Positions 32,809-39,844 of a stretch of DNA of 40,300 nt are shown one piece after another. Under the pieces are notes generated by a model. That model was not told the origin of the DNA, ran no database searches, and worked only from the letters and a program-made list of their open reading frames with translations. The position numbers and the translations under genes are program-made. Source of the DNA: Fluviibacter sp964498255. Its GTDB lineage: Bacteria > Pseudomonadota > Gammaproteobacteria > Burkholderiales > Rhodocyclaceae. The stretch spans positions 1 to 40,300 of the forward strand of contig CAZCGW010000019.1 of assembly GCA_964498255.1 (NCBI GenBank), written 5' to 3'. Within the stretch, counting starts at the first letter, position 1, and each line of letters starts with the position of its first letter.

Positions 32809-33033
32809 TTACCATGAGGTGATTGGCTTTTGGGGTACCAGGTTGGTTGAGCGTGCATTTTTAATGGCGCGCTCTGTCTTTTCCCGGATAAGCGCCTGAT
32901 CGCCTTGGATCTGCCCAAGTTGTTCTGAAAGATGATCTAGCTTGTAGGCAAGAAAGGCATTTCCAGACACCGAGACTAGCAACAAAGCTAGTAGGATCTT
33001 GATAGTCAAAAGTTTGCGGACGGTTTCACACAT
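32809..33033 (-). CDS. Small membrane protein between virB4 and virB5
   Basis: A 74-residue protein with one membrane helix (about 12-30, ILLALLLVSVSGNAFLAY) and a coiled-coil-like periplasmic stretch (KLDHLSEQLGQIQGDQAL). It ends in LVPQKPITSW, similar to the VirB5 C-terminus. The ATG at 33033 has GGAG six bases upstream; a TTG at 33045 is an alternative. There is no lipobox, so it is not a VirB7-type lipoprotein. No VirB3 likeness is seen either. The function is unknown; it lies in the operon with 21 bases to virB4 and 8 bases to virB5. Confidence 0.7.
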   Translation of the reverse strand: MCETVRKLLTIKILLALLLVSVSGNAFLAYKLDHLSEQLGQIQGDQALIREKTERAIKNARSTNLVPQKPITSW

Positions 33034-33054
33034 GGCAGGCTCCAAAGATGGTGA

Positions 33055-35466
33055 TTAATTGATGTAACCAAGGCGTCTAGCCTTGAGGCGTTCACGGAAT
33101 ATAGGAATCCAGTCAGTTGGGGCATCACCCACCTCTGCGCGGATCTGGTCTAGAAGCTCGACGTTGTCTTGGCTTGTTGAGAGGATGTCGAGGTAGTCGT
33201 TACCCAGATGCGACAGATCGAGATGACCGATGACTGATCTATGGCCTTGTTTAATGAGGAACTTGCGACTTTCCTCTCCGAATTCTTTGATCGTTTCGTA
33301 CTCTTTGCGCGAAAGCTTGAATCCGTTGATGTACTGATCGGCATCGGCACTCGGGTTAGGGAGAAATATCTTTGTCGCAGACTGTTCGACCATGGCCGCA
33401 ACATGATTTGACTTAAGGATTTGCTCTGGTGACTGGGTGTCAAAAATCCCCATACCGTTAAGCTTTCGGATCGTTAACTGTTTATCCCCAGCAAACTCGG
33501 CGAACACTGGGAGCTTGAGTCGCTGCCAGAATTCAGCCATCACATACATAAAACGGCGGCCATCAAGCAGAGACTCTGTGAGATGCAGCAAATACATCGT
33601 CACAGGCGCGAGGACGGTTGGATCATTAATTAGATCCGTATCATCAAAGCCAAAGAGCCGACCGTTGGAGAGATCAATGGTGTCTTCCGGGTTGTCGAGC
33701 ACCCAGGCAAGGGTGCCGTTCTCATCTGCACACCACTTGGCTAAGTGAGCGCGCATGCCATCCGGATCATGGTCATTCAACTGCTGACGGACAACTGACA
33801 GCCGCTGTAGTTCGCGCGGGAATTCTCGTACTTGCCTAATGGCGCGGTTTAAATCGGCTTCATCGGTAGGAGTCAGCTTTTTGGGGATCAGAGACTGGAT
33901 CAGTTGTTCCTGGAATCGCAGGTTTTGTTCTGTTGGCGGCAGCTGTAAGGGATTAAATCCCGTTGGTGTACCGCGCTTAAGACAGCGATAGTTTCCACCG
34001 AGCGCACGGATGGCGATCTCTGCCCCTCGGTCCTTGTCAAAAAAGACAATCGTCGGTTGGTATTTCAGGCTCATCACCAGCAGGAAAAGCTCGAGCACTG
34101 TTTTACCCGAGCCAGTCTTCCCGATGATGATGGTATTTGCAGCTGTCTTTTTGTCGGTGCTGTCCTCTTTCTCCGGGGATCCGTGCCAGTTCAGGAAGAA
34201 CGGGCTTTGATTTGGAGTTTTGACGATAGTTACAGCCTCTCCCCATGGGTTCCCATTGCGCTTACCAGTGGCAAATCCATGAAGCGACGAAAGGCAGGCG
34301 AAGTTGTGACTGGTGAGCGTTGCAACCCTAGGACGGTATTGCCAGTTGCCTGGCAGCTGTGCAAACCAGGCGGCATCAGCCAGTAGATCAACCTGGGCAG
34401 CTAAAAAATCCTCGTTGCTCAGGGCTGCTATGGCATTAGACAGGGCATCTGTAACGTCGTCCGGCTTATCGCACAGCAGGGTGAGAGAGTAGTGGTATTC
34501 ACCCATGACAAACTGGCCGTCGGTCAGGGCATCCAGAGCTTCATCCAGCGCGGCAATCTGCGATCCGGCAGAATCTTCTGTGGATATCAGTTGTTTCTGC
34601 TGTATTTCGATGGCAGATTTAGCCGTAGATTTGGCCTGCATTGTGAAACTTTGGGTTTCAATGAACTCCAAGCGCTCATAGAGAAGATCATTAAGACAAC
34701 CTGGCTCGCTGTAACCTGGATACTCCTTAATGTCTAGAACTGCACCATACCGTGATGAAGTCGCACCACGGATCTCAATGCGTTCCCCAGCAAAAAATAA
34801 ACGGCTCGTGGGCAGATACTGTTTGATATTTGCAGGTTTTAGGGGAACCTCCGCCCAAAACCCATTCAGGAGAAATCCGTACAGTGCAAGCTGGCCTGAA
34901 TAGTCATGGCCGTTCTTCTCATAAACCTCCAGACGCTCGATACCGAACCTGGACAAGTTCGCCTCGATCATTGCCGCGTTTTCCAGCGCGAGACGGATAG
35001 CGTTTTGCTCGCGAGCTCTGATCTTGTCGAGAGATAACACTTCTCGACGGCGATTCTTCGCAGTCTTCATAGACCAGGCCGGGCGATATGCAAGCGTAAG
35101 ATAGGTGTCATTGACCATCATCTGATAGCCAGACAGCCCATCGTAGTAACGGTCAGCCATATCTTGAGCGAAATCCTCTTGGTATTTCCCATCAAGCGAG
35201 CTTCTGACACGGCGTCGGATACGGTGGATCCAAATGCCACTTCCAAAAGGCAGGCCTTTGTACAGCTTGTTAAGGCTGCTGGCGCGTATATCAATGCCTT
35301 CGGGATCCATTGTTTCGAACGAAATTCCCTCTATGCGCCAAGACACTAAGAAAGCACCGTCATCGTTTTTTACGACACGTGGATGGACCTGTGCTGTGTG
35401 CGGAACAAAGCCACCGAGGTAAACCTCATTATTGGCAACAGATTGAAGGCTGCTTGGCTTACGCAT
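33055..35466 (-). CDS. virB4: VirB4, secretion ATPase (CagE/TrbE family)
   Basis: An 803-residue protein from the ATG at 35466, which has GGAG at good spacing; an in-frame ATG at 35553 is rejected for lack of a good ribosome site and family-atypical extra residues. The N-terminal VirB4 domain contains YQMMVNDTYLTLAYRPA and GAVLDIKEYPGYSEPG. Walker A is GKTGSGKT (449-456). The Walker B region reads FMYVMAEFWQRL, with Ala644 where most relatives have Asp, while Glu645 is kept. Later blocks (LTIRKLNGMGIFDTQSPEQIL and FLPNPSADADQYINGF) are typical. VirB4 is the most conserved motor of these systems. It is the first gene of the long minus-strand string. No VirB3 fusion is seen at the N-terminus. 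Confidence 0.95.
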   Translation of the reverse strand: MRKPSSLQSVANNEVYLGGFVPHTAQVHPRVVKNDDGAFLVSWRIEGISFETMDPEGIDIRASSLNKLYKGLPFGSGIWIHRIRRRVRSSLDGKYQEDFAQDMADRYYDGLSGYQMMVNDTYLTLAYRPAWSMKTAKNRRREVLSLDKIRAREQNAIRLALENAAMIEANLSRFGIERLEVYEKNGHDYSGQLALYGFLLNGFWAEVPLKPANIKQYLPTSRLFFAGERIEIRGATSSRYGAVLDIKEYPGYSEPGCLNDLLYERLEFIETQSFTMQAKSTAKSAIEIQQKQLISTEDSAGSQIAALDEALDALTDGQFVMGEYHYSLTLLCDKPDDVTDALSNAIAALSNEDFLAAQVDLLADAAWFAQLPGNWQYRPRVATLTSHNFACLSSLHGFATGKRNGNPWGEAVTIVKTPNQSPFFLNWHGSPEKEDSTDKKTAANTIIIGKTGSGKTVLELFLLVMSLKYQPTIVFFDKDRGAEIAIRALGGNYRCLKRGTPTGFNPLQLPPTEQNLRFQEQLIQSLIPKKLTPTDEADLNRAIRQVREFPRELQRLSVVRQQLNDHDPDGMRAHLAKWCADENGTLAWVLDNPEDTIDLSNGRLFGFDDTDLINDPTVLAPVTMYLLHLTESLLDGRRFMYVMAEFWQRLKLPVFAEFAGDKQLTIRKLNGMGIFDTQSPEQILKSNHVAAMVEQSATKIFLPNPSADADQYINGFKLSRKEYETIKEFGEESRKFLIKQGHRSVIGHLDLSHLGNDYLDILSTSQDNVELLDQIRAEVGDAPTDWIPIFRERLKARRLGYIN

Positions 35467-35576
35467 GTTGAAGCGCTCCGTGCTGCATTTGGTTGGAATA
35501 GGGCGGGAAACGCATCCCGGTAGAATTGAAAAGTCTCCCAAGACATTTTTCATTCACCCATTTCGGAGCGTTCCCC
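35467..35576. promoter_or_regulatory. Divergent promoter region between virB4 and the plus-strand pair
   Basis: This is a 110-base non-coding stretch. Both divergent starts have a similar ribosome site (GGAGCG). A weak plus-strand promoter is possible (TTGAAA at 35526-35531, then a poor -10 near 35549). It holds the palindrome at 35504-35519. As the only large gap upstream of virB4, it should contain the main promoter of the secretion/pilus operon. Confidence 0.5.
35504..35519. promoter_or_regulatory. Candidate operator, CGGRA-N6-TYCCG palindrome, copy 2
   Basis: The 16-base sequence CGGGAAACGCATCCCG has perfect 5-base arms and a 6-base spacer. It ends 37 bases before the virB4 start and matches 11 of 16 positions with the palindrome at 10093-10108. 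It may be a shared operator, or a hairpin in the virB4 leader. Confidence 0.4.
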
Positions 35577-35657
35577 ATGGAAAACGAGTTGCATGCGTTG
35601 TCGCTGATAGCGTTAATAGCTGGAGCGGCACTGCTGTTGATTAGCGGTATTTTTTAG
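35577..35657 (+). CDS. 26-residue hydrophobic peptide
   Basis: A short frame encoding MENELHALSLIALIAGAALL and then LISGIF: one membrane helix after a short acidic N-terminus. GGAG lies seven bases before the ATG. It ends two bases before the start of the GNAT-like gene, so it may act as a coupled leader peptide or as a small membrane protein in its own right. It diverges from virB4. It is short enough that chance cannot be excluded, although the ribosome site and spacing argue for translation. Confidence 0.45.
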   Translation: MENELHALSLIALIAGAALLLISGIF

Positions 35658-35659
35658 GC

Positions 35660-36289
35660 ATGCTGATACCTGTTGTCACAAAGTGGCGCGTCGAACGACA
35701 GGCGCGCAGCGCCGAACTGAAGTGGCAAGTTTTTAAGCAGCGATTGCCGGTGGTAACGCTCAGGAAACGAGAAGCCGCCTGGCGTGGAGGGATTACCAAT
35801 CTTCTGCCTCAGATTGAATGCGACATCCTTAACGAAAACGGTGACTGCGTCGGAAGGCTTTGTTATGTGCTGTCGCCAATCGCAGAGTGCGTTTATCTCT
35901 ATGAGATTGAGATTGTTAGGGGTTATCGAGGCAAGCTGGGCTATGGCACAGCAGCGGTTCTTGAACTGAGCCGAGTCAATAGCAACCTTCCAATAATCTC
36001 CGATCAAGAAATGGGCACCGAGGACGCTCTTAAGTTTTGGAAGAAGCTTCATAAACTTGCTTCGCAGAACCAAGGCTGCCCAGTGAAAGGCACGATCAGT
36101 AATAGTGCGTGGGCGGCCGAACGTCAAAAATGGCCACACCTTCAATTCCAAGAGAGCTTGTTTGCGCATTTCAAAAGCTTCCACAGGGATCGTTTTCTTG
36201 CTTTTCAAATCGAGAAATTCCCGACGGCCACTGATATCGAGGGAATTCAGACCCCGGAATTTCTTTCGAGTTTTCAACTGAACCGATGA
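35660..36289 (+). CDS. GNAT acetyltransferase-like protein
   Basis: A 209-residue protein. The middle part shows the GNAT acetyl-CoA binding pattern: YLYEIEIVRGYRGKLGYGTA (about 79-98) corresponds to beta4 plus the R-G-x-G-x-G/A loop, and the later ALKFWKKLHKL resembles the usual A-x-x-F-W/Y helix. The first 60 residues and the last 60 are not typical. The gene lies on the plus strand in a mostly minus-strand region, two bases after the 26-residue peptide. Its 3' end overlaps the convergent gene at 36171 by 119 bases. The substrate is unknown; accessory GNATs on mobile elements include toxins that modify tRNA and resistance enzymes, but no antitoxin-like partner is next to it. Confidence 0.65.
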   Translation: MLIPVVTKWRVERQARSAELKWQVFKQRLPVVTLRKREAAWRGGITNLLPQIECDILNENGDCVGRLCYVLSPIAECVYLYEIEIVRGYRGKLGYGTAAVLELSRVNSNLPIISDQEMGTEDALKFWKKLHKLASQNQGCPVKGTISNSAWAAERQKWPHLQFQESLFAHFKSFHRDRFLAFQIEKFPTATDIEGIQTPEFLSSFQLNR

Positions 36290-36869
36290 ATTCATTTAGG
36301 TGGCGATCAAGAAGTTCAAATCGCTTCTGATTGTCAAATCCATGTTCTTTCCATCGGCGTATGGACTCATCGATCGAAGCGCGGTGAACGCCATATACGT
36401 GGCAGCCGTCAAAGCGGTTTAGGTTGGAGATGTCATGCAAATCATGGTTAGATGCCTGAATAAATGCGTAGAAGCGGCACCCGTGGCTTAAGTTGATCTC
36501 CCCTTTGCTGTCAACGAACCACACGAGATGGGTCGGATATTCTGCGTTAGCCGTAAAGTCCCAGCCAACGACTCGAAGTCTTTCTTCGAACTGTTCCTGA
36601 ATCAATTCTGAGGAGGGCGCTGGATATCTTCCGAAGCGCTCTCGACATGCATCGCGTTTGTGGATCAAGAAATCCACTGAATTTTGCAGGTTTTCCAAGT
36701 CATTCCGTCGAGAATCAGCATCGACCCAGAGGCGATCAAGATACCAATGGATTGAATGTCGGCTCTCCTTGTCGGCAACTACTAAGTAACAGCGAACTGC
36801 TGCAACAGCAGCGATACACGCTGCGATGACTCCAACCGAAAAAATAATTGCCATAAGTTGATTTGTCAT
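36171..36869 (-). CDS. Membrane-anchored unknown protein
   Basis: A 232-residue protein with an N-terminal membrane helix (about 5-27, LMAIIFSVGVIAACIAAVAAV) and a large hydrophilic domain rich in Asp, Arg, Trp and His (HWYLDRLWVDADSRRNDLEN, FTANAEYPTHLVWFVDSKGE). The ATG follows the upstream stop by one base (TGACATG), with AAGGGG before it, which marks coupled translation. No family is recognised. The tail overlaps the convergent GNAT-like gene. It is the last member of a three-gene unit with the second coupling-protein-like ATPase. Confidence 0.6.
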   Translation of the reverse strand: MTNQLMAIIFSVGVIAACIAAVAAVRCYLVVADKESRHSIHWYLDRLWVDADSRRNDLENLQNSVDFLIHKRDACRERFGRYPAPSSELIQEQFEERLRVVGWDFTANAEYPTHLVWFVDSKGEINLSHGCRFYAFIQASNHDLHDISNLNRFDGCHVYGVHRASIDESIRRWKEHGFDNQKRFELLDRHLNEFIGSVENSKEIPGSEFPRYQWPSGISRFEKQENDPCGSF

Positions 36870-36870
36870 G

Positions 36871-37569
36871 TCAAACCCCTTGCCGTTTCGCTAACCACGA
36901 ACCCATCAAACCGCATGCTTGGGATTCCTGACGGTCGGCAACTAGAACCTCACATTGCTGGAGCACTCGATGACATATCTGTTGAAATTGATCAAAAAAC
37001 AGGTATCCATGACTGTGTGGACCACACAGCCTTCCGGTTTGCTTTTGATATTCCGCAGGATGATCCGAACCTGATGAAGGTGTCGGATTTCTATGCGCCT
37101 GAGCCAGAGCCTCTGTTTGCCATGGCGCTGGTAGCAACGCATCCGTTTTATGGGCTCCTAGAAGCACCTCAGCAAGATATTTTGGAGGCCACATTCCGCG
37201 CGGACATGTGTAACGCAGATCGAACAGATCAGTGGTGGTATTACCTTTGAGATCTACCGATGAGCTATTTGGTAGGACTTGATCTGAAAACAGGGGATGA
37301 CGCCTATGAGGAATCAGCCCCGATAGACGAGCTCGTTCCATAGACTCGATAAAACAAGAAGCAAAGTGGAACCGGCGCTTGAATTGCCATTGAGTTTTAA
37401 TGATGGTCGTCAAGTCATCATGGCACGATGCAAAGCCACCACAGGGCATGAATGGAAAACAATCAACGATATGCATGCACAGGTGTTTTATGTAGCTGAG
37501 ACGAAGCCGGTCGGGTTCGGTGACAAGTGAACGCATCATGAATTCGCTGAATAAGCTCATTTGACTCAC
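36871..37569 (-). CDS. Unknown protein coupled to the second T4CP-like gene
   Basis: A 232-residue soluble protein rich in cysteine and histidine (MHIVDCFPFMPCGGFASCHDD, then CPRGMWPPKYLAEVLL and FFDQFQQICHRVLQQCEVL, quoted as separate pieces). The start overlaps the upstream ATPase stop as ATGA, and its own stop is one base before the next ATG, so both ends support this frame. A plus-strand frame at 36858-37250 is also protein-like but starts with TTG and lacks a ribosome site, so it is not called. No family is recognised; the Cys/His content could suggest metal binding, but no standard finger is seen. Confidence 0.55.
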   Translation of the reverse strand: MSQMSLFSEFMMRSLVTEPDRLRLSYIKHLCMHIVDCFPFMPCGGFASCHDDLTTIIKTQWQFKRRFHFASCFIESMERARLSGLIPHRRHPLFSDQVLPNSSSVDLKGNTTTDLFDLRYTCPRGMWPPKYLAEVLLGAHKTDALLPAPWQTEALAQAHRNPTPSSGSDHPAEYQKQTGRLCGPHSHGYLFFDQFQQICHRVLQQCEVLVADRQESQACGLMGSWLAKRQGV

Positions 37570-39194
37570 AATGATCCACCCTGTTTAGCCAGCATGGCGA
37601 CATCCTTGTAGTAAGGATAGGTTGATGCCTGGAACGGTTGCTCGGAGCAGCCGACAATGATTGCTTCTTCCTCATCGAGACGCATGATGTCTTGTGACGT
37701 GAATGCTTGACCGGAGACTGGCGAAGCTCCTGATAGTTCTCGGGATACAAGTTCGGCTGTTTCGTAATTGATTACCTGTAACACTGATCGGATCGGGCAC
37801 TTCTTCCAGATGGCACCGAGGCTGGTGTCCTCCAGATGCTGGAAAGTGATCGCAGGCTTAATGTTTCGAGATACCAGGTCTGGCATTGTGAAATTCATTA
37901 AGCGTGCGCACCCGGAAACACTAAAATCGTCCAGGGCCAACAACAATCGGCCGTAAATATCTGTGCTTTGACGTGAAGCAATAACAAGGCCTGTAAAAAT
38001 TCGTATCAGGGGGAATGCTTCTGCTGCATTTCTGGGCGAATAGTTCAGGTATACGGTAATCTTCGAACCTTCTTCGTTCAGCTCTCGGAGACTGAATGTG
38101 CTGGTTGATGTGTTTCGGGCAACTTCTGGGTATCGGAATGCACAAAGCGAACTCAAGACAGCTTCTCGCGCGCGCCGCTCAATGTCTTTGTTTTTCAGGC
38201 ACAGGGACAATAGCTTAATGTCAGATTGAGTCATGGCAGATTGTGCATCGTCAATCACCATAGTGATCATGGTTTCGAGCGAGTGAGGGCCTGCGCTAAT
38301 GAACTGCCATGCATGATGAAGGCTTGCATGTGTCTGGAATACTTGGTGGACATTCTGGATAACCAGGGCCAGCAATACGACGGCAATTGACACCGTGCAT
38401 TGCTTGTCGAAATCCTCAAGCGGGGCAAAGTCATCCAGCATTAGACGGGCCAGATGGCGGGTTGCCGAAGACTCGTCCTCACTTCCCCAGGGAATGGCAT
38501 CTAAGAAGTTGAATGTATCCGGACTTTCTGGATCGCAAAAAGCGATACAGCGGATTCGATTGTTTGCACAACTCTTTCGCCATCCGGCTGTGATTTCATA
38601 GGTCTCACCACGTGCATCTGTAACAATTGCGCTGCCTTTCCAGGTGAGCAGCGTTGGCACGATAAAGCTGCATGTTTTACCGCTACGTGCCTTACCTAGG
38701 ATCGCAACAGGCAGCATGCTGGTGTCAATCAACGGTTTGCCATTGATACCGCCGATGACCACCCCTGAAGCTTCCGGCACATCGTATGAAATGGTCTCTG
38801 CTAGTCCAAGTTGTGCAACATTCGGCCGATTGAATGACGAAAGGGCTTTTTTTGCATAATGCCGAGCTTGTTTTACCAATCGTTGGCAAGCATCAGCAAG
38901 CTGATATAGAGCTTCGTCACAGGTGTTGCAGGGTTTGCAAGTTAAAAAGCTAAACGCCATTGAAATCCAGGCACAAATCAAGATCGTCTGCACCAGCAAT
39001 CCAGTAATGGTGGCGGCATCACGACTGGCGATCCCTTGCAGAAGTTCGAGTGTGGATTCCGGGTGGTAGGCGTATGAGATCAGGGACACGCCAGCCAATG
39101 CGCCTGGTAGCCACAAAATGGCTTTAAGTAGCGCGCCAGCCACGCACAAGATCACATCTAGCGCAAAACTGCCATCGGAATGAATGGATTTCAT
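37566..39194 (-). CDS. Second, divergent type IV coupling protein-like ATPase
   Basis: A 542-residue protein of the VirD4/TraG superfamily. N-terminal membrane segments (about 11-42 and 62-85) are followed by Walker A GKARSGKT (167-174), FIVPTLLTWKGSAIVTDARG and YEITAGWR, parallel to the canonical coupling protein. Walker B reads LLLALDDF with D422-D423, so the usual catalytic Glu is replaced by Asp. The Gln-containing sensor region becomes AITFQHLEDTSLGAIWKKC. It is shorter than the canonical T4CP at 7776-10040 and lacks its acidic tail. It may recruit a different substrate, or form an accessory or inactive partner. It is coupled to the downstream unknown genes. Superfamily membership is clear; function is open. 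Confidence 0.8.
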   Translation of the reverse strand: MKSIHSDGSFALDVILCVAGALLKAILWLPGALAGVSLISYAYHPESTLELLQGIASRDAATITGLLVQTILICAWISMAFSFLTCKPCNTCDEALYQLADACQRLVKQARHYAKKALSSFNRPNVAQLGLAETISYDVPEASGVVIGGINGKPLIDTSMLPVAILGKARSGKTCSFIVPTLLTWKGSAIVTDARGETYEITAGWRKSCANNRIRCIAFCDPESPDTFNFLDAIPWGSEDESSATRHLARLMLDDFAPLEDFDKQCTVSIAVVLLALVIQNVHQVFQTHASLHHAWQFISAGPHSLETMITMVIDDAQSAMTQSDIKLLSLCLKNKDIERRAREAVLSSLCAFRYPEVARNTSTSTFSLRELNEEGSKITVYLNYSPRNAAEAFPLIRIFTGLVIASRQSTDIYGRLLLALDDFSVSGCARLMNFTMPDLVSRNIKPAITFQHLEDTSLGAIWKKCPIRSVLQVINYETAELVSRELSGASPVSGQAFTSQDIMRLDEEEAIIVGCSEQPFQASTYPYYKDVAMLAKQGGSL

Positions 39195-39225
39195 CTGGTT
39201 TTTACTGTTTGTTATTGATGGCGTT

Positions 39226-39831
39226 TTAATTGCTGAGCGTGCGTTCGGTGACGGTTACGGTGTAATCACCCCGCTTGACGGTATTTATGTCACCCGGCAC
39301 GACGGGGACAGCGATCCTTACGCTTTTAATACTCGGTAGATCAATAGTGGCGTCCTTGGCGTCGGACAAATGGAATTTATCCAGGCTTATGAGATCATCG
39401 ACGTTCACCAATACATGTGCGTATTCAAGCTCAGACTTGTCAGAAGCTGCACTAGCAGCCGGGATATAGGCTGCATCAACGCCGACAGATGTTTCGGAGA
39501 ATTGATTAAAGTTGAGGTCTTCAGCGTTTGATCTTCCTGTCGCTGATCGGAACTTGATGGTGCGCCGCTCAGACGCAATAGATGGCTTGTCAATAGCTGT
39601 GCGCATACTCACTTTCAAGGTTGGTGTTGCATAGGCGTCGACCTCAGTCTTGACGGTTCTGCGGAACCAACTGCCCGAGCTAGAGTGGCGCACGCTTGGG
39701 TCTTTGGTTACCGTCACATCAATCTCGACAAACTCAGGCTTTGCTGGTGTGCTCGTATTGGCATAAGCGATGCTGGCTACGCTTGCAGTTGCAACGAGGC
39801 CAACGACAACTTTTTTCATTAAGTGTTTCAT
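39226..39831 (-). CDS. Secreted protein of unknown function
   Basis: A 201-residue protein with a Sec signal (MKHLMKKVVVGLVATASVASIAYA), then a beta-rich, Ser/Thr/Asp-rich mature part with no cysteine (VEIDVTVTKDPSVRHSSSG, SVRIAVPVVPGDINTV). AAGGA lies about seven bases before the start. It is 31 bases upstream of the second T4CP-like gene and 13 bases after the next upstream gene, so probably in one unit with them. No family is recognised. Confidence 0.7.
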   Translation of the reverse strand: MKHLMKKVVVGLVATASVASIAYANTSTPAKPEFVEIDVTVTKDPSVRHSSSGSWFRRTVKTEVDAYATPTLKVSMRTAIDKPSIASERRTIKFRSATGRSNAEDLNFNQFSETSVGVDAAYIPAASAASDKSELEYAHVLVNVDDLISLDKFHLSDAKDATIDLPSIKSVRIAVPVVPGDINTVKRGDYTVTVTERTLSN

Positions 39832-39844
39832 CTGGATTCCTTGG

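Noticed and set aside
35526..35554. TTGAAA with a possible -10 (TTCATT) as promoter for the 26-residue peptide
   Set aside because: The -10 matches the consensus in only three of six positions, so it is mentioned within the intergenic region but not called as a separate promoter.
35654..36295. 213-codon minus-strand frame opposite the GNAT-like gene
   Set aside because: Basic, repetitive composition without a domain; the plus-strand frame carries a GNAT-like acetyl-CoA motif and follows a peptide with a good ribosome site.
36858..37250. 130-codon plus-strand frame that looks fairly protein-like
   Set aside because: It starts with TTG (or an inner ATG at 36915) without a ribosome site, while the minus-strand gene here has ATGA coupling at its start and TGACATG coupling at its end.
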